From Diploscapter coronatus (lineage: Eukaryota > Nematoda > Chromadorea > Rhabditida > Rhabditidae), in contig OZ038422.1 in the NCBI GenBank assembly GCA_964036155.1, positions 30,279,201-30,343,200 on the forward strand: 64,000 nucleotides of DNA, in the 5' to 3' direction. The position numbers were made by a program, and so were the translations under genes. Below, piece by piece: positions 49,701-60,435 of the stretch. How positions within the stretch are numbered: position 1 is the stretch's first letter; each line of letters starts with the position of its first letter. Under the pieces are notes generated by a model. That model was not told the DNA's origin. It did not search any database and was given only the letters and a program-made list of their open reading frames with translations.

Positions 49701-50789
49701 TAGTCTGGCGAGGCAAAACACGTGAAATACTAGAGATTATACTTTGCGGAAAGTTCATGTTTCGATATTCAAATATTCTAGTTTTTTTTTCTTAAAGCTA
49801 GTCTGGTCCTAGATCTTTGAATAATTAAAGAAAACCTACCGCTGATTCAAGAGGGCGGATACTTGATAATTCAGTAAAAAGGAAAAAAACGAAAGAATAT
49901 TGTTAAAAGCTAAATTTTCAGCGTCGTTTGGAATAGCCATCTGTTTCTTCCTACTCTGCTTCTGTGACTGTTCTAATAGAATCACAGCAGTCGTACTAGT
50001 TTGCCTAGCTATGGCATTTGTTTCGGTAAGTCAAATTAAATAAGATGACATAATTTTTAATTGCTCCAACTATCTCAAATTATGTGAAGCATCCTTCGAG
50101 TATCGTTTTTATTCAGAAAGGTAGTCAACCAATAGCACATTGCAAGAAAAGATCGTTGATAGGTATCTTTGAAATATATTCCAAAAATTGCAGGGTTTTG
50201 TTCCCGGCTACAATACGAGTGTGGTCTGTGTCTCCCCGACGCAAACCGCTGCGATCGCTTCGTTCAGCAGAATTTGGGCCCAATTGGCCGCATCAATTGC
50301 GCCTTATCAAATTGGTAGGCTTCAAAAATGTTATAATAGAGAGGAATATCTTCTCAGGACGTAACAATCTCTTATTTCATGCGTATCCAAAAATGCATCA
50401 ATCTTCATTCAAAATAACCAAAATATACCAAATTCTGTTCAAACTCAATACATTTATCTTCCACAAATTTTTAAATTTAGGTGCGATAACCCAAACCGGC
50501 GCGGTTAACGAATGGCGCATCGTTTTTGTGACGATGATAATCATTTCCACGGTAACCGGAATATTCTTCCAAGTTTTCGGATCAGGTGATTTCAAAAATT
50601 CTAAACTATTGACCGAAGAATATTTTAGCCGAACCCCAGGTCTTCGCGACTTCCAACAGTAAGAGTGCAGTGGAAGAGGAGTTGATAGACAACAAGAAGG
50701 AGGTAGTGATCGAAAATTGCAATGGCACCGTGGCTGGCACAGCACCTCTAGTTTCGGTCAACGGATCGACTCCAACTGGAGTAGAATGA
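43701..50789 (+). CDS. SLC17-type major facilitator transporter (anion/phosphate/vesicular glutamate family)
   Basis: Thirteen exons: 43701-43847, 43900-44022, 44066-44155, 44454-44600, 45377-45472, 45764-45845, 46981-47105, 47367-47510, 49030-49162, 49922-50025, 50194-50314, 50481-50585, 50629-50789; 525 residues, normal for SLC17. The chain has about twelve hydrophobic segments. Segment 1 includes EGLMRSNLNMAVVCMLNET, followed by an extracellular loop with N-glycosylation sequons (NET, NRT) and an acidic helix start (ELHWTAQDKAIIFASFYAGG). The middle has the SLC17 hallmarks QLPWGWPMAFHVYG and FDTPHDARCISQQEIEHI, and later GFVPGYNTSVV and GAVNEWRIVFV. The C-terminus is polar and cytosolic. 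Family members move organic anions, phosphate, sialic acid or glutamate, driven by sodium, protons or membrane potential; the substrate here cannot be read off. Introns of 1.1-1.5 kb after exons 6 and 8 are far longer than usual for this window. A 42-residue N-terminal extension is possible (see 43430). Confidence 0.93.
45601..45642. repeat. 42-base near-perfect hairpin in an SLC17 intron
   Basis: Two 20-base arms (TTCGACCATTACTAAGAAAA, and its complement with one mismatch) meet at a 2-base centre. It lies in the intron between exons 5 and 6. The tiny loop argues against a microRNA precursor; it may be a fold-back repeat remnant. Confidence 0.7.
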
Positions 50790-52743
50790 TTTTTGCCAAA
50801 ATAACTTGAAATGTCATGTTTCAAGGTTAATAAGGTTAGCTCTCATTCCAAGCAGCCATTGACAGTTTCTAGGCGATATCAATAGTGCTTGAAACATGAT
50901 ATTTTCGACTTCAATTTCTCTTCCAAACATTCAATTTTCTTGTCAGGCCTATATTTTACCTAGATCATGACAATTTCACTCCAATTTATCGGTAACTCTC
51001 ATCTCAGTTCCTTATTTTCGTTCCTATCTCATTTCGCGTATTTTCGTTGTCTGCACATAGCTATTTTCTCCTGTAAAATTACGGGTATTTCGATGCGGCA
51101 AATTCTCTCGTACCGTTACTTTGGTTGAAACAAATCTGTGATAAACACCGTATGACATTTGGGCTATCATCGTTGTATCGCTTTCGAGCCATTATTACCT
51201 ACTCTTCAAACAAATCCGGTATTTCGTTTGACACTAACATAAAGTTCGGTGGGATAAATATTGAATAGGATTTTCTGAACTTGTAATTCTCAAGTTTGTC
51301 GTGTTGCAAACCATTTTTCATATAAAGATGGCACCAAATTTCATGACAAAATTTTTCAAAATTCGAAATTAAATTCCAAATTTTGAGTTACCAAAGTTAA
51401 ACTTTCTGCAACGTGACAAAACCCCCACCCCAAATCAATGTTATCTCCTTCCCGGGTCCACTTTGCATAATTCCAGCTCCACATGTTGCCTCGCGAATGT
51501 GCAACTACACTGTATTTTCTAAGAATAAACCCTTTTCCTGATTTCTGATCAGATACATGAGAAATCCTGAGATAAACTGCATGTGTAAAAAGACTTATCT
51601 GTACACACAAGATACTCCTCTTTCCAAAATTTCGTTAAAAACGGTCGCAGAAATTTATCTCTGCAATCGATCGTACGACTACCAATTCCAAGAAAAAGCC
51701 TGGCAGGTGCCGCGTCGCGGTTTTGATTTGGGTCGGCGAGTTCGCCTACCCCTCCCAGACTTTTGGTGCGATATCACTGCCTGTATTGGACACAGTGCTT
51801 TGTTCTCTTCACCTTGTCCGGTGAAGCCCTTCTAAAAATTGGCCCAAAAATCAATTTTCCAAATTTACATATTAAAAAAAAATATATATTCTCCGTTTAT
51901 ATTGTCGGGAATGTTTTTTTTTTTAGAATTTTTCCCAATAAAAAACATTTTTTTAAAATAATATAGAAATAGAAGGTTATCACTATTTTTCCAAAAAAAA
52001 AGACATCGGACAGCTCAAAACGCTGTGTTGGAGTCCTATGCTAGCAAGAGGGAGGGCGATCTTTCTTCGACCAGCAGACAGTAGCTAAAAAAAGCGAAAG
52101 GATAAGCTCACAGACTGGGATATCTGAATAAAGGAGCTGAGCATTTTACTTCAAATCGCTCATCGAACTGGAGTCCCAGACATGGGAAAAAGAAATGTCC
52201 TGTGCTGTAGTGGACAATGACCGATTATTCTCTTATCAAAATCTTCGAGAATAGAGGATTTTCGAAAAATATCCGTAATTTGAATGCCTTATTATCTCGA
52301 AATCCAAGTATAGTCGACTAAAAATCTCCGTAAAGAGTATTTCCCTAATCCTGTCTTATCCGTCTTTCACACTACGTATTCTTATCATTGGAATTTCACT
52401 TTCAAAATATTATTTTCGCCATAAACTACGGTATCCTTCTATAAATAATAGAGAAGAAGTCAACATCTTTGCAAGACCAGGAAATGTTCCTTTCCTAAAG
52501 TGTGCACCAGTTTGCAAAAGCGTTGCCCTTGACGACGAGTGTTTTCTTTTCTGCCAATTTTTGCCTGAAGACCCAAATTCCAACCATCTGCGTGGCAAAA
52601 TTCTGCACCAAAATAACCTCAATTTTCTACGTTCTATGGCTTCAGAAATTCTAGAAAATCTCTCAAATTTGCTCACAAATTGACTACATCTAAACAGTTC
52701 TAGCCATAGGTTCGAGGGAAACTAATCTAGAAATTCGCCGAAA
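50790..52743. other. intergenic region after the SLC17 gene
   Basis: Contains the SLC17 3' untranslated region and no supported gene. A GC-rich island at about 51695-51836 holds three short perfect hairpins and is listed separately. The open frame at 51557-51835 running through it has no family resemblance. The remainder is AT-rich with nothing recognised. Confidence 0.5.
51710..51825. other. GC-rich island with three perfect hairpins
   Basis: CCGCG-T-CGCGG (51710-51720), GGCGA-GT-TCGCC (51735-51746) and TTCACC-TTGTCC-GGTGAA (51808-51825) lie within 116 bases of unusually GC-rich sequence for this intergenic region. It could be a structured non-coding RNA. It does not fold as a tRNA, and no snRNA-type promoter was recognised. 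Confidence 0.3.
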
Positions 52744-54761
52744 ATGTCGAATTCAACGGGATTTCTTCAGCAATGGGATAATGCCGTCTATGAAGGGATT
52801 TCCACTGGAAGTAAGCCTTATGATTTCACTACAGGTTCTCATGCAGTTGATCAAAATATAGCCTTCTAGGCTTATCCCTGTATCAGAGCATTTCTTATCC
52901 CACAAACGAACGACTTTCTAGGCCTTTCAGACACCAACGATTCTTCTGACACTTTTCAATAACGAGAACTCTACAAACTCACAAAAATCCTTTGAAAAAA
53001 TAGCGTTCTAAGCTACCGTATACAAAATCTTTGTTGGGTACTTCAAAGAAAAGTCCTCTTCCCTGGTTTGACCAAAATTTCTCTAGGAAACCACGTAGAA
53101 ACATTATTCCTTCTTCTAGGGGAAATAAACAAAACTTTAGACGAAACTTTGGACGCCGAAGCGAAATTGTGGGCCTCGAAATTCGTCCATTTGCGGGTCA
53201 AAGGGATCAAGTATTGTATCGAGAAAAACGTGAGCACCACGCAACAGGGCAAGGTCAATTTCTTGTTTTTTCTTTAATTTTCACGCTTGTACTTTCAAAA
53301 TGAACAACAAGTTTCGGTGATTCACAAAATAATTCGAAAATATTCAAACATGTCTAATGCGGTTTTACTTATTATAACATCCAATTGAAAAAGCAAGATT
53401 TTCAGTTAGACTTGACTAAAAATTATCTTTTCCAAAACAACTCTTCAAAGTTCAAAACCAAGTACCGATGATTCACAGTAAACTATCTAGAAAAAGTGTC
53501 AGAACGGTAAAACTTTTCATTTGCAAGGTTAAATCGAAAGATTTTTCAGAAATCTCATAACTTTGACCGTCAATCCTTCAAACAAACAAACAAAAACTCA
53601 CTCGCATACATCATCTAGCATTCTTACTATTCAACAAGTGACATTGAAGCGAAGATCGAATTTTCTTTCGAAGGAAGGAGAAAATCTTTGCAACATTCCT
53701 CTTCATTCATGATGCAGAATTACGCCAATAAAAATGGAACTACCGTAATTCTTGAACTCACTCAATTCATTCAAATCTCTACGAGAAATGATGAAAAACT
53801 GCTCTCAATTCTCAATATAATCTAATTCAACACGTGTGCTAGAATGTGAATAAAAACATCCAAAACCTTCGAAAAACCGCGAAAGTACACAAGTATTATC
53901 CACTTGGTCTTTGTACTATTGAATCTTTTGAATTCTCATACCCAATTCACTTCCTCTTTTTCACCAGAAATCACTCATAAGGGGGCGAACAATTCCTCCT
54001 ATTTCGAATAAAAAACGATGAATTTTTATTTAGAAAATCCGCTTACCAAATATTTATCCTTTAAAAGCGCGTCAAATCCTGTGTCCTCCAAAAAAGGAGT
54101 CTGTTCAACCACACGCGTACCAGGAAGAATTATCTAAGCCGATTTTTTCGAGCTATCCATCATCAAATAAAACTCCTTCTATGAAAAAGTGCAATCGAAA
54201 TGTCGAATATCCTCTTTTCATAACCTACTTTTTGTAAGTCTACGATTTATCCCCAAAATTTCTACTGATCCGACCAAAATCCCCCATGTTTACTTCCTGT
54301 TTGATCAGACAGATGCCCAAAAAATGTTAGATTTTCAAATATTTTTTCTCATTCAACCTGATATTGTTCATCAAAATTTTCGTGATCTTAGAAGATGACG
54401 AAGTTCATGTAATCGATCAACATTAACATTGCTATCATCGTTACCCCCATTTTGAAACATCCTTTACTTTTCCAACTCCAAAAATGACAAAGCCAAAAAT
54501 TATCCGAAAACTATACCTAGCATTGGGCAATACACATCAAATCGCGACAAGCCCATGCAGCTGTCCATTTCAGTTGAAATGAAGGATACAATCATCTCTA
54601 TTTAGACAGCCAGCCTCAAACGGAATAGCTCCTATCCCAATTCCCTGGGTCCTACAGGCACAGGAATGCGATCATTGACGACACAACAGAGAAGACTACC
54701 ACAGATCAATCAAAGCCAGAGCCTGAATAGTCAGGTCAAACAAACCGGTTGCAAACGATAG
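52744..54761 (+). CDS. small protein of unknown function, about 118 residues
   Basis: Three exons: 52744-52810, 53120-53253, 54606-54761. Exon 1 begins MSNSTGFLQQWDNAVYEGIS and ends at a strong GTAAGC donor. Exon 2, after a TTCTAG acceptor, continues in phase with a charged, helix-prone segment (EINKTLDETLDAEAKLWASK) and ends NVSTTQQGK. Exon 3 is Ser/Gln/Arg-rich (LTTQQRRLPQINQSQSL) and less certain; an acceptor six bases further on would give a shorter ending in another frame. The first two exons look truly coding: codon use and phase agree, and nearby T-rich sequence gives no similar frames. The layout, a short coiled-coil helix plus a basic disordered tail, suggests a small complex subunit, but no family is recognised. 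Confidence 0.6.
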
Positions 54762-55363
54762 AACGACTACATTCTCTGCATTCTTTGAAAATTACGGAAA
54801 ATGCGATTTTGAAAATAGGGGTATTTTGAATTGTGATAAGTTGCCATTGTGGAAAATATAAATATTTTAGAAAAGGATAAGTTATTAAAATGTTTGCACA
54901 CCTATTCAATAAAAGGATTGAAAATGAAAAAAACGACGAATTTGGCTGAGAATTAAGGCATACTTAGCATGAAATATTTATAATAGTTTAACATTACAAA
55001 TGAACCAAAATTGAAACTCATCAACACCACTATTCAATCTAACCAAAACTAGTTGTGCTAGTGTCGAAGTGATTTTAGTCGTGTTCATTCTATATTTTGA
55101 GATTTTTTCAAAACAAAACCAACTTTATTTTATAATAACAACGAAAATTTAACTTTGAAGAACCCTATCAACTACTAAACAACTCTAAATTTTCGAAGTG
55201 TTTTACACAATCTAAATCTTCCTTATTCAAAAGATTTTTATCAGAAAAAATCACAAGTTTGTTTTCTAATGAGGCCACTTTTTCCCTACTCAAAACATTT
55301 ATCCAAAAAATCATTTTTTAGAAAGAGGGTCGTCTTTTGGTAATAAGGAAAATCTAAGGAGTG
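54762..55363. other. convergent spacer before mrpl-2
   Basis: Holds the 3' ends of the small plus-strand gene and of the minus-strand mrpl-2. An AATAAA at about 54908 could be the poly(A) signal of the former. Nothing else is seen. Confidence 0.5.
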
Positions 55364-58154
55364 TTATTTCTTGTATGGCGTTAGATCCATGCCGAAATCG
55401 CCGGTGTCTCTGTATTCCCCGTGCGAATAGCCCGAAGGGAGGAGGTTGTGGACCTTAGCATGTCCATGCAGGCCACTCAGCTGGTCCTTCGAGAGGGTGA
55501 TTTGGATGAGCGGGGGCCCGGGTGCGGATGGGGTGTCGAGCACTCGTACCGGGGGCAGGGGTTTGATCTTTAATTTTTTTTTTAAATAGTTATTTTTAAG
55601 GTATCGAAAAACCAAATACTGCCATTTTTAATATCAGGAATTCATAAAACTAAAATAATATAGACTCCATCTCGCTTGAGTTGACGTTTTGTGAAACTTA
55701 TTTAAATACTTGAAAATAAAAAAAAAAACTATTGATTAAAGGTAGAGCGCTGAAATTTAGCATAGACAATTTTTATAATTATATGCTGCAGATGTATTGA
55801 ACATCGAATTAATCTCCTCAACTATTAGCAATTATCAACATTCTACGAAACTTATTCAACCCTAACACTCTCAATTGTGCGTTATGCCAAATTGGTATAA
55901 AATAATCTTTAAAAAGCAAAGAGTGAAAAACAATTGAAGAACCAGACCGACCTTTCTACCGCAGTATCCATCCTTCTTGTGCCAGAGTCCACTGCTCATC
56001 TTGTAGCCGAATCGTCGATGCATTTGCGCAGAGCCGAAGATCTTTTCGGTGATGTCTCCGTGCGAGAGACGACCCACTGAAATTATTATACTATTTAGTC
56101 AATTTAGACATCATTGATTCGGCATTAAATTCAAACTTTTTGTTCTAAACATTTTGATTCTAAATGTTAAAATAACCTGTAGCCATGCACTCCTTGTGCA
56201 GCGAGAACTCGTGTTTGTGAGGCAGCTGAAAACAATTAAATTTACTTCTTGTTTAAAACGGACACAAGAATTCTTATTGAAGTAGATGAACATTCATGAA
56301 ACGTATCTAATAGTTTTCTCGAATGTTTCGCGCTTCTTAACAAATTTTGGTGATTATGAATCCAAAAATATGGACATCGACGTAAAATTAAAAAAAAAAA
56401 ATGGAATTGTACGTTATGTAGAAATTCATTATACCTATTTAATAAAACTTTTACTAAATTCATTTTTGATAATTTAGAAATTCAGCTTTAGATCAACGGG
56501 TTAAACAAATCCCAATAAATTTTCAATATATCAGCACTACTTGGCTCTTTTATGAAAATTTTCTAAAACTGCACTGTACAGTGAACAACTAGTTCGAAAT
56601 TTATGTATTGACAATTGTCTGAAACCGACCCGAATGACGGTGAAATCGCCCTGGTGCTTGACGACGGTGGCCGCGTGACCGGCTTGGCGGATGAACACTT
56701 CGCTGTCCATCGTTGGGTAGCGTTCAACTCTGAAATTTCGAAATTTCATAATAAAAAAATTTCTGAAAAAATCATGATTCCCCTAAAATTGGCCAATTTC
56801 AGTAGAAAAAATCGAGAATATTCTTGAAAATTTAATAGAAAAAGCGTCAATAAAAATAAAATAAGAAAAAAGAAAAAGAGGCTCACGAATTGATAAGAGT
56901 TCCCGGCGCGAGACTTCCGACGGGATAGGCATTTCCCTCGACTCCAATGACAGGGTTCTCGGGCAGGTGGCAGGTGGTTTTGATGACGTCGCCGGCCTTC
57001 ATGTTCTCCGTCGCCAGAATCCATCGCTTCCCGTGCATTCCAGCGACGAACGCGATGTGTGAGGTTCTGAATTCTTGGAATTAATTTCGTACGTAAGTAG
57101 ACGCTAAACAACTCAATCATATAAAGGAAGCGTCGACAATTTTCAGTATTAATTGAAGCCAAGGTGAATAATTTTGGTTTTGCATGGAAATTATGATTTT
57201 CTAATTTTACCTGTTAGCATCCCTCCGCACCTCGAGAACTCGCTCGTCGTACGTTTTGTCCGGCTCCGTAGGGCCTCTGAATTTAAAAAATTATTCTGGT
57301 GCATATAGGGCAAAATAGCGATTTGCATTAAAGTATGAAATTTCAAATTCCTTCGAATCATATGCATTGTTCTCAAAGTTTTAAGCTATTTTAAATGTTA
57401 AATCAAACCAAAATAATCTTGTGAATAACGGAAAATTCAGTGAAATTGGGGAAAAATTGAAACCAATCTAATTTCTATAATTTCCCAAAAAAATTTTTTA
57501 AAACGTACCTCCTGTGATAATCGGTGAGGAAGTAGTCGAATTTGACGCCGCCGCCGATGTGCTGATTCACTTTGTGGCCCGTGTCGGGGTCGCGACCTCC
57601 CAGTCTGTAAATAATATTTTGAAAAAATCTTTAATAAATTTCAAGAAGATCGTAAATTTCGATTGAACTCATAAAGGTATATGATCGACATAACTCTGGT
57701 GTGAAATAAAAAATATCTTTAGGGAGAATGTGAAATTGCCTTTCAGAAGACTATTTGTACACGAGTTCGCAACTTTTGAAAATTTCAGAAAATTCCGACC
57801 TCCTGATCCGGAGCGGTTTGTAGGTGTATTCGCCGCCAGTCTGTCTCTGCAAGTCGCGCATGTCCCATTTGTGCTGCGGCAGATTCTGTGGTTTCTCCTT
57901 TCGCTTCTTGGCGCGCAGACCGCGAGTCGAGGAAATCTGGAAATAAGCATTCTTTTCAACTTTATTTTTGAAAAAATGTACCCTAATTTTGCACCAAATT
58001 CAATTCTTCTTCAAAAATTTGCAAGTTTAAGAAAAAATGTATTCGAATTTTTGATTGAATATAATTTTATTTTCAAAAATAATAATTCTTCGATTTTTAC
58101 CTGCAAACCCCTGGCCATTACCGAAGCGAGCAAACCGACGCTTCTTTGACTCAT
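55364..58154 (-). CDS. mrpl-2: mitochondrial ribosomal protein uL2m (MRPL-2)
   Basis: Nine exons from the right: 58154-58101, 57936-57800, 57604-57509, 57276-57211, 57066-56887, 56729-56630, 56225-56177, 56076-55952, 55567-55364; 336 residues. uL2m is a core protein of the mitoribosome large subunit at the peptidyl-transferase region. Typical uL2 features are the RNA-binding fold (TGHKVNQHIGGGVKFDYFL, DERVLEVRRDANRTSHIAFV), then KRWILATENMKAGD, the KOW-like stretch with VGSLAPGTLIN, and AGHAATVVKHQGDFTVIRLP. A worm-type C-terminal extension of about 65 residues ends MDLTPYKK, and the N-terminus is a basic mitochondrial presequence (MSQRSVGLLASVMARG). It follows the SRR1 and TIM21 genes on the same strand at 301 and 330 bases, so all three are probably one operon with mrpl-2 last. 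Confidence 0.95.
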
Positions 58155-58455
58155 TTTGACCTGAAAAATCAAATTTTAAATTTTCAAAAAAAATCACATG
58201 AAAAGGTATGCCAGCGATAAAACGTTTGTAAAGTAAATGGTCAAAAGAAAAAAAATAAACGACTTTATTCGAACAATAATGAATTTACCCGTAATCTGAA
58301 ACCCACTTACAACAATAATCAGCAACAAAATTGAATATTTTTCTAGAGTTCTGGAATATTCCTAATTTGTCGACCGCTATCTGAAAATACGTACAAAGTT
58401 TCGTTAGGTTCATCTCCATCAATCGAACTGCGATTTTTCTCGTTTTCCCCGAATT
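58155..58455. other. intercistronic spacer, SRR1 gene to mrpl-2
   Basis: 301 AT-rich bases between same-strand genes, long enough for a poly(A) site, a U-rich element and a leader acceptor. No independent promoter is recognised. Confidence 0.5.
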
Positions 58456-60105
58456 TTAGATAGGGAAAGTTCCGCCGAAATCCTTTTTCCAATAGGCGAG
58501 AGCCGTGTTGGCGAACGCGTTCCGTCTCTTTGCGAATTCCGGAAATTCTTCGAATCGACCGATTTTCAGAAACTTCGCATAGGCAGGGTATTCTGGAGGA
58601 TCCTGGATAAATCTATATGTAATTTCAGAAAAAAAAAACTTTAAATAGAATGGAAGAGAGCATCGTTAGAGAAATATGAATAGAGGAAATATTGAAGAAA
58701 ATGTAAATTCAGGTATTTTTCTGCTTTTAGAAGTGCAAGTTTCTTAAAAATCAGAAAATACCGTAAAATATAAAATAGGGATCCCCCTAAATTAGAAGTC
58801 CACTCTCCAAAATGCTAGAACTACCCGTTACCCATCTCAGAAAGTGTTTTATAATGTTCTTTAAAGTGTGTAGAGTGGATTTAGTCTTGATTCGATGAGG
58901 TTGCGATCATTAGGTGAGAAGTTATGACGGTTTGAAAATTTGAGGATCGAAAAAAGAAGTACATGGACTTCTATTTTAGATTTTACGGTATATCTTCAGA
59001 AAATTCATTTAGATTGCGAACTTTAAATTTATTTGAAACAAACCCGCAAATAAGGCGGTAAAGCGGTATCGCTAATATGGTTGCAGATCAGGATCAACCC
59101 ATCTAGGCTATCGGGACGCCTGAAAAATGAATACCATAACGATTGGATGGGAAAATGCCATCTAACCAGCGAGACTTCAAGATGTCCTCATGAAGAGGGG
59201 CAATTCCGTGAATTAGCACGATCAAATGGCAGCATTCTGTATCAGACTCGGATTCCCGAGGTTCCCCCTGAAATTTAATCTTCTTTTTAATCAATCTCTT
59301 GCTAAATTAAACAAAACTCACTTCTTTGTTCCGAAAATCGCAACTACAATTATCTTCCAGATCGCGTTCGAGCCAGAGACGTTCCATGGCGGTGCAAACC
59401 GGTTCCTGCAAGATTTTCATTGCAGATCGAAGTAAAATGGCTAAACAGATAATCCATCATTAGCGGGCTTTTTCAAAATTTCACCTGGTATACGTTATCA
59501 TTGAAACCTATATTTTCGAGCTTATACATAAGGAACGATTTTCGAAAGGTAAACTTTTCCAAACCCTAAAATCGAATTCAGCTTTGTAGAGTTGCCTGAG
59601 CAGGAGACACATGGCGAGTTGATAGGTGCCGTCCTCGAAAGGCGAGTCGAAATGTCCGTTTCCAAGCACGGAAATCATACCCAGTTTGCGACCATCCAGC
59701 ACTTTTTCGAGTCGGATTTTCAGCCACTTGCTGAAATTATAAATTTCAAAAATTCCATGCTTTTTAAATTCATTTTTGCATCTGTTTCCGAATTTCAGAA
59801 AGGAAGATAAAATCTTATCCTTGCAAAAAATTATCCAATTTTCTGGATTATTTGGGAAATGCTGGAAAAATGTCTTATTTAACTTTTTAAGAGCAATAAA
59901 ATACTCACAACATGTTGGATTGCTCGACTTCGTGCATAGCCATAGTGATCGCCTTGCGAATGTCCTGTAACGACCCATTCACCCTTTCCTCTTCCTTGGC
60001 CTCACTTTCCGAAGTGGAAGCCTGCACTCGTTCATGAGCCTCGATGATCTTCCTCTGCCCATCTCGACCTCGTCTCTTCACCAACGTAAATCCATCTTCT
60101 TCCAT
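58456..60105 (-). CDS. SRR1-domain protein
   Basis: Six exons from the right: 60105-59909, 59730-59565, 59405-59322, 59267-59167, 59119-59044, 58602-58456; 256 residues. SRR1 (Sensitivity to Red light Reduced 1) family proteins occur across eukaryotes. The plant protein affects clock and light signalling and the yeast one heme regulation; the animal role is little known. The N-terminus opens EEDGFTLVKRRGRD as in other SRR1-like proteins. The central domain shows ISVLGNGHFDSPFEDGTYQL and MCLLLRQLY, then VCTAMERLW. The end is DPPEYPAYAKF...EEFPEFAKRRNAFANTALAY, with FGGTFPI at the C-terminus. The fourth junction splits a Trp codon at a CTG|GTTAGA donor. The last intron carries a MITE-like element. 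It sits mid-way in the likely TIM21-SRR1-mrpl-2 operon. Confidence 0.9.
58761..58988. mobile_element. MITE-like element with TA duplication in the last SRR1 intron
   Basis: A 228-base non-coding segment is flanked by TA on both sides (58759-58760 and 58989-58990). It has inverted ends starting CCGTAAAAT and continuing imperfectly (TAAAATAG), with a second matched pair inside (AGAAGTCCA and TGGACTTCT). The TA duplication fits a small Tc1/mariner-mobilised element. Its ends differ from those of the Tc1-like element at 18874. Confidence 0.65.
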
Positions 60106-60435
60106 TTCATAAAAATAGATATTTTTTTGGAAAAAAAAACTATTGTCTTCAAAGATATTCCATTGCTTATAAACCAAGTAGTTCTAGGAAAAAATTCTCA
60201 AAAAAATTTAAAAAAATGTATTCTTCTCATAACAGACAACAAAATGTAAATCCTAATACAAGATTTTTAACAGAACGGATTTCTAGACTTTTTACAACTT
60301 GCCAAAAATCCTGATTTCTAACCCTCAATTCTCAAATTTTCTTACAAACTAATTTCTAATCGCCTATGTTTCAAAAATACACGCTTTTGAAATGGTTTCT
60401 TTTTAAATCTGCAGCTTGTTTAAATGCAGTTAAAA
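60106..60435. other. intercistronic spacer, TIM21 to SRR1 gene
   Basis: 330 AT-rich bases between same-strand genes, consistent with an operon spacer. No clear promoter or other feature. Confidence 0.5.

Noticed and set aside
53031..53303. Overlapping 90-codon frame in the small unknown gene
   Set aside because: A shadow frame of exon 2; the chosen frame joins exon 1 in phase with good splice sites.
56746..57162. 138-codon frame in the mrpl-2 region
   Set aside because: A shifted frame over the fifth mrpl-2 exon and its flanking introns.
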